This document shows positions 1 to 9,600 of a DNA stretch of 32,071 nucleotides, piece after piece. The notes beneath the pieces were generated by a model. The model had not been told where the DNA came from, did no database searches, and was given only the letters and a program-made list of their open reading frames with translations. Source of the DNA: a virus. The translations under genes were made by a program, and so were the position numbers. The stretch lies in IMG/VR virus record IMGVR_UViG_3300010370_000144, positions 1 through 32,071 of that record; one strand, given 5' to 3'. Position 1 is the stretch's first letter, and each line of letters opens with the position of its first letter.

Positions 1-3000
1 AACTATGATTTGTGCTCTGCCATCATCAAGAATTTTAATCACTGTTCCCAAACAAGACATATATTCTTGAAGTGTAACATCATTTTTATTTTTAGCTACT
101 CCAGTTATTTCTCCAGTTTCTGTTACACTTGGTATAATTAATTGACCTGGAGTTGCTCCATAAACATTGACTGGAACTTGACCAGAGAATGCGATTCTAT
201 CAATTCTTTGACGAACTTCTTCATATTCAACATCATATAATGCCTTTTGAGCTAAATAATCTTCCTCATTGTCAAAATCCCTTCTTTCTGGGCAAGGAAT
301 ACTAACTTCTTCGTGCCATGCATCTCCACCAACAAAAGAAGGATCCGTTGATTTAACTACAAAACTGATTGAATTGTTGTAAACATTAGTAAGAAGTCCT
401 GTTGTAGTAATTCCACAAATATCACCTTTGGCAATTGCAAAATCACCATCTTTGAACATATATTCTGCATAGTCAGCACCAGAAGCATTAAGAGTGCCAG
501 CAGCATTAAGAGATCTTAGGGTAACTGCCGCTCTTCTTATATAACCAGTGGCATTAGCAGCGTTGTAATTGATAGCTGACGCAGCTTCACGAATTTGAAA
601 ACTGTCCCTAGTGTTGTCAGCACAATAAAGGATGCTATTTGCATTATCAGAATTGGGACTGGTAAAGTTTGCTCTATCAGCATTAACCTGACTAGTTATA
701 GTACAGTTTCCACTGTCATCCATTTGTAGTGACCAAGAACCAGAACTATTCAGGAAACCAATTTGACTGGAGTTGGTTGCACAAACGTAACCACGAATTG
801 TTCCTGCATATTCATCACGGAATCTGAGCCAGTTTACTGATGTTCCTCCAGCAATATTCCACCCATCATCGTCATCTGAATAGAAGTGTTGAGTGGTTGC
901 TTCATTATAAAAACCTTCGCCAGAGTTATAGTTACGGAACCAATCATCCGCGTAGAAGTTAGTAGCGCGAACATTCTTACCAGAAGAATCCCAAGTATAA
1001 CCATCAAGAGTATCAGCATCTAAACCAGATCCAGCACCATCATTACCAGTGTGCCAGACTTGATAACTTGAAGAAGAAATTAATAGATTTCCTGCCCTGA
1101 ACGTTCCATCGACTTGAGGTACACCACTAGAATTATATTCGCCCCAGTTCATATAACCATTGGCACCCATCCAGAAGGACTTGGAAACTCTTCCAGCCCA
1201 GTGGAAGTTCAGGTTTGGAGAGTCTCTATCCTCCCCATCACCAGCACTCGCCGCACCTCTTTCACGAATAGAAATAGGAGAATTAAAGTAATCATCGTTA
1301 TTGGTCAAACTGGTGTAACAAGTCAGCATCGCACTGGACGTACCAGCAGCATCAGACCTTAAGAACTGAGAACTATCAAGACCATCAAGAGTTCCTGCAT
1401 CATAACTTGTAGAACCTTGAGGACCCTGTACACCTTGAGGACCCTGTGGACCTTGAACACCTTGAGGACCCTGTGGACCTTGAACACCTTGATTTCCTTG
1501 AGCACCTTGAGGGCCTTGAACACCTTGAGGACCTTGAGGGCCTTGAACACCTTGATTTCCTTGAGCACCTTGAGGTCCCTGAACACCTTGAGTACCTTGA
1601 GGACCTTGGACACCTTGAGGACCTTGAGGACCCTGTACACCTTGAACACCTTGAGGACCCTGTACACCTTGAGCACCTTGAGGACCTGTTGGACCTTGAA
1701 CACCTTGAGGACCTGTTGGACCTTGAACACCTTGAGGGCCTTGAGCACCTTGAGGGCCTGTAGGACCCTGAACACCTGTAGGACCTTGAACACCCTGAGC
1801 ACCCTGAGGGCCTGTTGGACCCTGAACACCTTGGGATCCTGTAGGACCCTGAACACCTGTTGGGCCTTGAGGACCAGTAGGGCCTGTTGGGCCTTGAGGA
1901 CCAGTAGGACCTGTTGGACCTTGTACACCATCAGTACCTTGAGGACCCTGAGGACCAGTAGGGCCTTGAACACCCTGAGCACCTTGAGGACCTGTAGGAC
2001 CTTGAACACCCTGAGGACCAGTAGGGCCTTGAACACCCTGATCACCCTGAGGACCTGTAGGACCTTGAACACCTGTAGGACCTTGTACACCTTGTATACC
2101 TTGATCACCCTGAGGGCCCTGAGGACCTTGGACACCCGTAGGACCTTGTATACCCGTAAGACCTTGAACACCCTGAGGACCTGTAGGACCTTGAATACCC
2201 GTAGGACCTTGAATACCTGTAGGGCCTTGAACACCCTGATCACCTTTATCGCCAGTTCTAGCAAAGGTAACAATTACATCTTCACTACTTGAGAATGAAT
2301 TTACGCCAGATAACTTAGTAACAGGAATTTTGAAGTATCCTGTAGCTTCTGTACTAGATCCATCAATACTAAAAATTGCAAAATCATCAGCATTAAGTCT
2401 ATTTGAGACTCTTACGTGACCCTTAATCGTTGATGTAGAATCATCAATTACTCTTAAGAAATCTTGAATATCGGTTCCATTATCATCGGTATCGTCAATA
2501 AACATCTGCGTTGCAGATGATAAAGTGAGATTATTAAACTTTACACCACCTGTTCCTGGGTCAGTATCACCAGTATCCGTAGAGAATGTATAATCAAAGG
2601 TGGCTCCACCAAAGTTACCATCAGGGCCTTGAGCACCTTGAGGTCCCTGAACACCTTGAGTACCTTGAGGACCTTGGACACCTTGAGGACCTTGAGGACC
2701 CTGTACACCTTGAGCACCCGTTGGACCCTGAGGACCAGTTGGACCCGTTGGACCCGTGTTACCCTGAGGGCCCGTAAGACCTTGGACACCTTGAGAGCCC
2801 TGAAGACCCTGAACACCTTGATCACCCTGAGGGCCCTGTACACCCTGAGGACCTTGAACACCTTGAGGACCTGTAGCACCTTGTACACCTTGAGGGCCTG
2901 TAGCACCCTGAGGGCCTGTTGGACCTTGTACACCCTGAGCACCTTGAGGACCCGTTGGACCTGTGTCGCCCTGAGGACCTGTAGGCCCTGTTGGACCTGT

Positions 3001-4236
3001 AGGACCTTGTACACCCTGAGCACCTTGAACACCCTGAGGGCCTTGAGGACCTTGAACACCTGTAGGACCCTGTATACCCTGAGCACCTTGTACACCTTGT
3101 ATACCTTGAGCACCTTGAGGGCCTGTAGGACCCTGAACACCTGTAGGACCTTGTATACCCGTAAGACCTTGAACACCCTGAGGGCCTGTTGGACCTGTAG
3201 GACCTTGTAAAGATGCATCAGGAATCGATTCCCATCTGACACCAGATCCAGTAGAAACTAGAACTGAAGTTCCAGCACCAGTGTTTCCAAATACGTCAAT
3301 CAGTGCAGCATCAAGTTCTACATTTCCTTGGAATGTAGAAACACCAGCTACCTTAAGATTTGGTGTATTAATAGTTTTTTCGTTGAACTGGATTTCACCA
3401 GCAGCAAAATAAACTCCATTGGGAACTAATGTAGATCCAACACCAACTGCATAGTTTGATAACCAGGCATCTGTTGTACCAGCGCCCATGGTATTACCCT
3501 TCACCCACATGAACTGTTTGTAGGTGTCGGGCAAGCTATTAATACCTGCGACTTGGAGTGGTACTAATGGATTTCCCTCTGTTGAAGCGACTGCAATACC
3601 ACCGTGGTTTGCAGTGGTATCAGTGGGATCTGGGTCTCCAGTTGTACCAATACCAAGAACAAGGTCCTTATCTTGGATATTTAAGTTTGTAACATTAATG
3701 ATGGTTTCTGTGCCATTAACCGTCAAATTACCTTCGATTACTACATTGTTGTGGAAGGTAGCTGAGGTATCATAAACATCAAACTGGGTTTGAACATCAA
3801 GAGTTTGAATGGTTGCAATACCAAGATTAAGACTTTCAGAAAGTCTAATAGATGCAATGCCAGATGTTGGTTGTGTAAGAGAAAAATTCTCATAGAAATC
3901 TAATGTGGTGTTTGTTCCTCCAGCACCTACATCACTTCCATCTTGTCTTACAAAAATGGCATCAAGAATACCCGCACCAACATCTGTAACTGGTTTCCAC
4001 GTCCAATTACCTGTTGGACCACCAGATGCTAAAACATAATTGGCAGTTCCAGCACTATCACTATTGTCGTAAATTCTTTCTCTAATTCTTACTTCACTAG
4101 CAACATCAAGATCCCTAGTTGCATTAGTTGTCCCAATGCCAACTTTCCCAGTAACATCAAGTACTGTATCGTTTTCAGTATAAGTTCCTATGCCAATAGA
4201 AAGATCTTTTTGACGCTTACTGAGATACTTTGACAT
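1..4236 (-). CDS. Tail fibre protein with two collagen-like domains (3' end cut by window edge)
   Basis: The frame is open from ATG at 4236 to base 1, giving at least 1412 residues with no stop, so the C-terminus lies outside the window. Residues 1-344 are a beta-rich shaft with the cyanophage fibre phrase [15 protein letters not shown]. Residues 345-540 and 662-941 are almost uninterrupted Gly-X-Y triplets (about 65 and 93), mostly G-P-Q, G-V-Q, G-P-T and G-A-Q, separated by a 121-residue globular insert. After [16 protein letters not shown] comes a mixed domain, then a C-terminal tip with [20 protein letters not shown] and EYMSCLGTV, a tip common in marine phage fibres. The likely role is a triple-helical fibre for host recognition. 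The shaft and tip assignment is family knowledge; the exact receptor role is inference. There is no strong ribosome site; the gene starts 10 bases after the previous stop. Confidence 0.85.
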   Translation of the reverse strand, partial: MSKYLSKRQKDLSIGIGTYTENDTVLDVTGKVGIGTTNATRDLDVASEVRIRERIYDNSDSAGTANYVLASGGPTGNWTWKPVTDVGAGILDAIFVRQDGSDVGAGGTNTTLDFYENFSLTQPTSGIASIRLSESLNLGIATIQTLDVQTQFDVYDTSATFHNNVVIEGNLTVNGTETIINVTNLNIQDKDLVLGIGTTGDPDPTDTTANHGGIAVASTEGNPLVPLQVAGINSLPDTYKQFMWVKGNTMGAGTTDAWLSNYAVGVGSTLVPNGVYFAAGEIQFNEKTINTPNLKVAGVSTFQGNVELDAALIDVFGNTGAGTSVLVSTGSGVRWESIPDASLQGPTGPTGPQGVQGLTGIQGPTGVQGPTGPQGAQGIQGVQGAQGIQGPTGVQGPQGPQGVQGAQGVQGPTGPTGPTGPQGDTGPTGPQGAQGVQGPTGPQGATGPQGVQGATGPQGVQGPQGVQGPQGDQGVQGLQGSQGVQGLTGPQGNTGPTGPTGPQGPTGAQGVQGPQGPQGVQGPQGTQGVQGPQGAQGPDGNFGGATFDYTFSTDTGDTDPGTGGVKFNNLTLSSATQMFIDDTDDNGTDIQDFLRVIDDSTSTIKGHVRVSNRLNADDFAIFSIDGSSTEATGYFKIPVTKLSGVNSFSSSEDVIVTFARTGDKGDQGVQGPTGIQGPTGIQGPTGPQGVQGLTGIQGPTGVQGPQGPQGDQGIQGVQGPTGVQGPTGPQGDQGVQGPTGPQGVQGPTGPQGAQGVQGPTGPQGPQGTDGVQGPTGPTGPQGPTGPTGPQGPTGVQGPTGSQGVQGPTGPQGAQGVQGPTGVQGPTGPQGAQGPQGVQGPTGPQGVQGPTGPQGAQGVQGPQGVQGVQGPQGPQGVQGPQGTQGVQGPQGAQGNQGVQGPQGPQGVQGPQGAQGNQGVQGPQGPQGVQGPQGPQGVQGPQGSTSYDAGTLDGLDSSQFLRSDAAGTSSAMLTCYTSLTNNDDYFNSPISIRERGAASAGDGEDRDSPNLNFHWAGRVSKSFWMGANGYMNWGEYNSSGVPQVDGTFRAGNLLISSSSYQVWHTGNDGAGSGLDADTLDGYTWDSSGKNVRATNFYADDWFRNYNSGEGFYNEATTQHFYSDDDDGWNIAGGTSVNWLRFRDEYAGTIRGYVCATNSSQIGFLNSSGSWSLQMDDSGNCTITSQVNADRANFTSPNSDNANSILYCADNTRDSFQIREAASAINYNAANATGYIRRAAVTLRSLNAAGTLNASGADYAEYMFKDGDFAIAKGDICGITTTGLLTNVYNNSISFVVKSTDPSFVGGDAWHEEVSIPCPERRDFDNEEDYLAQKALYDVEYEEVRQRIDRIAFSGQVPVNVYGATPGQLIIPSVTETGEITGVAKNKNDVTLQEYMSCLGTVIKILDDGRAQIIV
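1414..2253 (-). repeat. Collagen-like Gly-X-Y repeat region 2
   Basis: About 93 consecutive Gly-X-Y triplets of the fibre gene (residues 662-941). At DNA level it is a run of near-identical 9-base units of the type ACCTTGAGG on the plus strand. Position X is mostly Pro, Val, Ala or Ile and position Y mostly Gln or Thr. The low complexity keeps several other frames open, which produces spurious ORFs on both strands. Confidence 0.95.
1559..1645. repeat. 87-bp perfect direct repeat, copy A
   Basis: Identical base for base to 2627-2713, 1068 bp away. The offset is a multiple of three, so both copies are read in the same frame of the fibre gene. The copies lie in different collagen-like domains. 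Confidence 0.9.
2617..3204 (-). repeat. Collagen-like Gly-X-Y repeat region 1
   Basis: About 65 consecutive Gly-X-Y triplets of the same fibre gene (residues 345-540), with the same unit types as the second region. It begins right after the phrase [10 protein letters not shown] and ends at GPDGNFGG. Confidence 0.95.
2627..2713. repeat. 87-bp perfect direct repeat, copy B
   Basis: Second copy of the repeat at 1559-1645. Matching stops at 2626 (g against t) and 2714 (g against a). Confidence 0.9.
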
Positions 4237-4246
4237 TGTTCAACTA

Positions 4247-4576
4247 TTAATTGAGGGTTTCTAAGATACTTGCAATAAATTTCAAATTACTGGCATCACT
4301 ACCAGATAATACTAATTTATCTCCGGCTTCTAGAACCAATTTACCTGCAAGAAGATTTGCAGTATCATTAGATCCAATCGGAAACTGTTTTAAAATCTCC
4401 GTATCAGTTCCACTTCTTCTATGGACAAAAGTAACATCTTCATCAGTTGCACCGATATTTGCAACCTGCGCAAGAAGAACAACTCCAGTATATCCAACTG
4501 GTGCAGTATAAATTTCTGTAGCTGACGTACTGACAACAGCAGTAACTGTTTGGAATACGTTAAGTGCTAGTGCCAT
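4247..4576 (-). CDS. Small virion structural protein (unrecognised family)
   Basis: 109 residues starting MALALNVFQTVTAVV, beta-rich and without membrane segments or cysteines. The start is well supported: an AGGAGGAG ribosome site lies eight bases before ATG, and it is written inside the last codons (L-G-G-D-stop) of the upstream gene. It sits between two fibre-type genes and is probably co-transcribed with them. Small proteins in this position are common in cyanomyoviruses and are usually counted as structural. I infer a role in the fibre or its attachment but see no motif that proves it. Confidence 0.75.
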   Translation of the reverse strand: MALALNVFQTVTAVVSTSATEIYTAPVGYTGVVLLAQVANIGATDEDVTFVHRRSGTDTEILKQFPIGSNDTANLLAGKLVLEAGDKLVLSGSDASNLKFIASILETLN

Positions 4577-4579
4577 TCT

Positions 4580-6442
4580 TTAGTCTCCTCCTAATGCTAG
4601 AATGAATGGTGTCATTGTTGAGAACAAACTCTTGGAATAAAACGTTCCAGAAATAGTTCCTGTTTGTTGATTAATCACAACACCATCACCAATTCTAAAA
4701 TTACCAGATTGGTCAGTTGAAGTGAAAACTACTAGGCCACCATTTCTACTATCAGTTTCATTTTCTTGAATTGGAACACCACCACTTTGAGGAAATGCTG
4801 TTGCAATAGTTACTCCAGCACCAATATATTCAAGAGAATGTCCAGATGCTAATACTCTACTCTGTTTAAAGAATGGAACACTGGTTCCAACACCAACTAC
4901 ATATGGAACATTATCGTTCAACACAATAGTACAAATTCCAGAAGATACTGGAGTGGAACTTAAAACAGAATAATATGTTGGAATAAGATTTGCAGTTCCT
5001 GTCGCAGTATTTATTCCAACATCAGGAGTGCCAAAGGTTACAGTTGGTGGAGTAGATGAATATCCTCTACCATTTGAAACCATTTCAACTTTGGTCACAA
5101 CACCATTTGTAACTTCACCAACAGCAGTGGCGGAAATACCCCAAGCTTCACCTGGAGCACCAAATGTAATATTAGTATTCTGGGTATATCCAGTTCCACC
5201 AGAACCAATGGTTACACCACCAACCGTGTAATAAAGATTTTCAAGATAAACAACCTGACCATCAAAAGGTCTTACAGCATTAATTGCAACAGTTCCTCCA
5301 GAACTGTATGTATGTGGAAGAGTTGAAGGTCCAACGTATACTGAGAAACTATTTGCAGCTCCAATTGATTGAACTTCAAAAATATACCCATAGTTACCTG
5401 ATGGATAAGTAACAATTCCAGGACCAGAGGGGCAAGTAAATGCAATACCTGCAATTGTAACTCCCATACCAACCGCAAAATTGTGGTTTGCGTCTACTGT
5501 AATGGTAGTTAAACCAGTAACATTGTCATAAATTGCATCAGTAACGTTAAGTGTTGGTACATTTAAGTCCAAGACAAAAGTATCACTATTTGCAGATGCA
5601 GATGCAGTAATAATACCAGTGTACTTCAGTGGTCCAACGCCATCTGCAACCAATCCATAGTTACCAAAGGATGAGTTGGAGTTTGTTAGATCACACGCAG
5701 CTCCACTACCACAGAAAATAGCAGTATCATTACAAATAGTAAAAATTGAAACTAACTGAGCGTAACCTTCGTTGGTTATAGAAACACCAATACCACCTTG
5801 ATTGTATTGGGTATATGAGTCAACTACCATTGATTTCGTTGGTCCGATTGCATCGAGACCATCAATTCTCATTCCGATGCTATTAGGAATAAAATTGGTA
5901 CAGTTTTGAATGTATGGTGACTGATCAAAATATCCTATTTCATCTGGATTAAACGCAAATATAGCCTTCCCTGAATTAAGAGTGCCCGTAAACGACATCT
6001 CTGCAAAATAATTTCCGTTGGAGACGTAGAATAAGTCTTCGCCGGCATTTTGTGGCGATACAGATACTTCCCTAAGACTATCAGCAATTACAGAAACTTG
6101 TGCTGGAATTTTAATTGGATTGTTTTCTACATAAGATCCAGCACTAACCTTAATAACAGTTCCTGTTGTTGAGATTGCGACTGCTCCTGCAATTGTTGCT
6201 TTTGCGTCTCCAAGTTTTTGTCCTGTGTTTGTATCACTTCCGTCTTTTGTGACATATACAATATTTGTTACTGTGGCACCTGCACCAATTCTAACAACAT
6301 CTGTAGCAATACCAGTTCTTTCTCTACGGGCGTAGAGTTCACCATCATTAGTGTTAAGAGCCAGTTCTCCTAAAGGCAACTGGCCAGTTGTTGGTACTTT
6401 TCCAGGTACAGAAGATCGTTTAAATTTGATGTTCGATGCCAT
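4580..6442 (-). CDS. Beta-rich fibre or baseplate structural protein
   Basis: 620 residues. The N-terminus (FKRSSVPGKVPTTGQLPLGE, then LALNTNDGELY) resembles the N-terminal attachment domain shared by phage tropism determinants and fibres. Residues 60-250 look like a pectate-lyase-type beta-helix (YVTKDGSDTNTGQ, then VIKVSAGSYVE). Residues 400-480 hold G-x-GY repeats (GSGGTGYTQNT, SNGRGYSSTPPT). Residues 527-600 hold a module (ASGHSLEYIGAG, then GGLVVFTSTDQSGNFRIGDG) that recurs in the 2027-residue neighbour. I infer a receptor-facing or baseplate-attached fibre. It is preceded by a late promoter-like box and a 16-bp palindrome. No enzymatic residues were recognised. Confidence 0.8.
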   Translation of the reverse strand: MASNIKFKRSSVPGKVPTTGQLPLGELALNTNDGELYARRERTGIATDVVRIGAGATVTNIVYVTKDGSDTNTGQKLGDAKATIAGAVAISTTGTVIKVSAGSYVENNPIKIPAQVSVIADSLREVSVSPQNAGEDLFYVSNGNYFAEMSFTGTLNSGKAIFAFNPDEIGYFDQSPYIQNCTNFIPNSIGMRIDGLDAIGPTKSMVVDSYTQYNQGGIGVSITNEGYAQLVSIFTICNDTAIFCGSGAACDLTNSNSSFGNYGLVADGVGPLKYTGIITASASANSDTFVLDLNVPTLNVTDAIYDNVTGLTTITVDANHNFAVGMGVTIAGIAFTCPSGPGIVTYPSGNYGYIFEVQSIGAANSFSVYVGPSTLPHTYSSGGTVAINAVRPFDGQVVYLENLYYTVGGVTIGSGGTGYTQNTNITFGAPGEAWGISATAVGEVTNGVVTKVEMVSNGRGYSSTPPTVTFGTPDVGINTATGTANLIPTYYSVLSSTPVSSGICTIVLNDNVPYVVGVGTSVPFFKQSRVLASGHSLEYIGAGVTIATAFPQSGGVPIQENETDSRNGGLVVFTSTDQSGNFRIGDGVVINQQTGTISGTFYSKSLFSTMTPFILALGGD

Positions 6443-6473
6443 GTGGCTCTCTCAATCGGTATTTACCTTTTCG

Positions 6474-6489
6474 TCCGATATATATCGGA
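6474..6489. promoter_or_regulatory. 16-bp perfect palindrome upstream of the 620-residue fibre gene
   Basis: TCCGATATATATCGGA is a perfect loopless palindrome between the stop codon of the small coiled-coil gene (6490) and the next start (6442). With no loop it suits a dimeric protein site better than an RNA hairpin. It lies just downstream of the late promoter-like box at 6501-6507, so it would be in the transcript leader. Its function is unknown. Confidence 0.4.
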
Positions 6490-6669
6490 TCAATCTTCAT
6501 TATTTATGATTTTTTTCTCCAAGATGGACAGAGTTTCTAATCCACCTTGAAGCCTTAGAAAATGTTCTTTTTTTCTAATTAGTTCACCTTCAATATGAAG
6601 AATTTCTTCTTTTACCTTTTCAATTTGTGTTTGAAAATCTGATTTAATTTCAATTAAATGATTGTCCAC
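6490..6669 (-). CDS. Small coiled-coil protein, GTG start
   Basis: 59 residues (MDNHLIEIKSDFQTQIEKVK and onward), too short for most ORF cut-offs. The start is GTG at 6669-6667, with GGAG about six bases upstream, inside the last codons of the 2027-residue gene, so the two genes overlap by 16 bases and are probably translationally coupled. Nearly the whole protein is a charged amphipathic helix (IEKVKEEILHIEGELIRKKE). Similar short helical proteins sit between large structural genes in cyanomyoviruses. The function is not known; a fibre assembly chaperone is a guess. The overlap, ribosome site and heptad-like pattern support a real gene. Confidence 0.65.
   Translation of the reverse strand: MDNHLIEIKSDFQTQIEKVKEEILHIEGELIRKKEHFLRLQGGLETLSILEKKIINNED
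6501..6507 (-). promoter_or_regulatory. Late promoter-like box (ATAAATA)
   Basis: ATAAATA on the minus strand, 58 bases before the 620-residue gene. T4-type phages use such boxes with gp55 and gp33 for late transcription. It overlaps the last codons of the small coiled-coil gene, so a chance match cannot be excluded. Confidence 0.4.
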
Positions 6670-9600
6670 GTTGCTCCAACTCCAACTGTAACTGTAAATC
6701 CACTGTCAACTGTAATTGGACCAACGGACATAGAGTTGAAGTTAACCCCATTGTGTGTCGCTGGAATGGTAACATTCTCACCGATGTTGGCCCTAGATTG
6801 TTTAATCACACCATATGTATCAACCCACTGAGGATCTCCATTAATTGCCATCTTACCAGCAAGATCAAAAGTGGCTCTTGGAATCGTAGAACCAATGCCA
6901 ACCATTGCGGTAGATCCAGCACCAACGAAAAATACAGAAGAACCAGCACCAACTTGGAACGAAGCTCTTCCAGATCCATTACCAATAAATCCTGCATCCC
7001 CAACAGCAACACCAAGGCCTGCGGCAGTTGTAAGACCAACGGCTTTACCTTCAGTGATTGGTTCTAAGTAACCAGAGGTAAGGACAGAACCACCAACTCT
7101 AAAGAATGAACCTGCGGAGATATTAATATCACCGTCAACATCCAGAGTATATGAAGCAGTATCTTTGTTAATTGCAACACTATCGGTAGAGTTGAATACT
7201 CTCAGTGCATGTCCACCAATAACAGCATCACCCGCGACAGACAGAGAACTCAGGTTACCAACAGCAGTCAAGAAGGAACTTGTAATTCCAGATCCAAGTT
7301 CATTACCACTCAGAACGTTTGTTCCACCAATCTTATATGCATCACCAACAGCAATGTCAACACCAGTACTGTCGATTGTGATGTTTTCAACTTCTACAGT
7401 ATCAAACCAACCAGTAGCCCATCTGTTTCCAGTAACACCAAGAGTATAAGTACTATCAGCTTCTGGAAGAATATTTCTAGAAGTGATAACTCCAACATTA
7501 TTGATACCAGTCGCAGTCAATCCAGCAACAGTAGAAACACCAGTAATTCTAAGGTTTCTACCAGTTAGTTCGTCATAAGATAGATCACCAGTTACATTCA
7601 GATTTCCAACGACGGTAAGGTTGTTAGAGAATGTTGCGGGTCCAGTTACAGTCAATGCAGAACCAACACTTGCATCACCAGTAACATTCCACCTTGCAGA
7701 TGTTCCAGCAACAGAAACATTAATAGTTTGGAAGTTTACGCTTTGGAAGGTTGTAGTTCCTGTAAAGGAAGAAATACCAGTTACCGATAAGTTATCAGCA
7801 ACAATCTGACCACGAACATCAAGACCATTTTGATCACCAATACGTGATGCACTGGTTGATCCAATACCTACAGTGTTAAGACTCAGTTGAGTTTCATCAC
7901 CTTCTGTTGAAATAAGACCAAATCTCTTCCAACCAGCGCTAGTAAATACCCAACCAAGGTAACCACCAGAAGTAGGAACTGAAGAGAATACAATATCACC
8001 TTCAATGCCAGATGTTGTTGGTTTAGAACCAGCAAAAGTGATTGTTCTAGCCTGAGAAAGACCAGCAGAAATATCAAGATATACAACTTCAACACCATCT
8101 TCGGATGTAGATGTCAATTTCTCAGATATCTGGGTTGGAGCATTCAGTTTAACAGTGGTGTTGTTTAATCCATCAACAATTAAACCTTCACGAATGTTGA
8201 CACTATCAAAGATAACGTCAAGTCTTCCACTAGTTGCGTCTGAGGTTGCATCAGCACCAGTTACAGTTGGAACTGGGATTTGGAATGTTGTCTCAGTGCC
8301 ATCAAGAGAACTTACTCTTCTGTTACCAATGTAGAAATCACCATTGTCATTCATACCAGTGTAGACAACAGATCCACCATTGTTTTGTAAAGATTGTGAG
8401 AGGAACTGTTCTTCTCTAGTTAAAACCCTATCTTGTTTTTGAGGAAGTCCTGTTGCGTAGTTACCAGGACCAAAACCAAGATACTCAAATGTATGACCAG
8501 ATGCACGAAGAATAGAATATCTTCTGGTCTCACAAGGAATGACACGGATCTTTTTAACTACAGATGATCCATCGTGAGGAGCACTTCTAGATCCAAGTTG
8601 ACCTCTCAGAACCGTAGCTTGGTTAGAAGAGAAGTCACTTGCAATTCTGATAATCTCACCATCAATTTGAACAAAATCACCTTTGTAGAAACCAGAACTA
8701 TCAGAAACTTCAAGTGTTGTAGAAGTTGTTGTGATACCAGAGGCACCCATTGTGGTGCTGATACCAATATAAAGTGGTACGTGTCTCTGTGCAATTGCTT
8801 CATTACCAGACTGTGTGACTCCACCTTGAGCGTTATAATTTACTGGCAGAACTTGACCACCAGAAACGTAACTATCAAGTGCAAAATCTTCGGTGAACTG
8901 GAAGGAGAAGGTATTAATACCAATTCTCTCTTTAACAACAAACTGACCATTATAAATTGTTTGAGCAACACCAACAATCTTGAATGTGTTGTTGACGTTC
9001 AATCCGTGAGGAACAGCTGTTGTTACAGTTACAATACCAGAAGCTCTATTAGTGTACTGAATTGTAGAAATTCTAGGAGCATCACCATTTACGAAGAAGA
9101 AACCAGTGTTAATACCCACAGATGAGGGTTGATAGATACCTGGGTCAAATCCAACGTTATATGTAACAGACTTTGATGTTAGTGCAGTAATTGTGTGAAC
9201 TCCACAATATCCAGAATTGTATCTGTTTCCACTAGTACCAACACCAACAACTTGAAGTGCATCACCAATATTGTTATTGATCTGACTTACTGCAACGGTA
9301 GCATCTGCATTACCAGCATTGATAGTCAGAGTGTTACCAACAACATATGCAGAACCACCATCAACAATGGTGACCCCAGTAACTGTCTGTGCGGCACTTA
9401 CAGTTACATTTGCGGTTGCACCTTCACCACTACCACCAGTCAAACTGACGTTGTAAAGTGTTGTAGAAACACCAGGACCATAACCACTACCAGCTGTTGG
9501 AGTTCCAAGAGAGATGATAGAGTTAAGGTTATGTTGAACATTTGTGAATATTGTGGAGACACCAGAAGCAGAACTTATAGCCCCAGTAACTCCATAACCA

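Noticed and set aside
1359-2292. Long Leu/Val/Lys-rich and Thr/Leu/Arg-rich ORFs on both strands
   Set aside because: They are other frames of the Gly-X-Y repeat. The true frame runs unbroken from 4236 to base 1 with recognised fibre domains at both ends.
1414-3204. CRISPR-like array
   Set aside because: The short repeats are contiguous coding triplets without unique spacers of regular length.
2541-3242. Second set of repeat-like ORFs on both strands
   Set aside because: Also shadows of the first collagen-like region.
6520-6570. Runs of A in the 59-residue gene as frameshift sites
   Set aside because: They encode ordinary Lys pairs, and no overlapping ORF continues from them.
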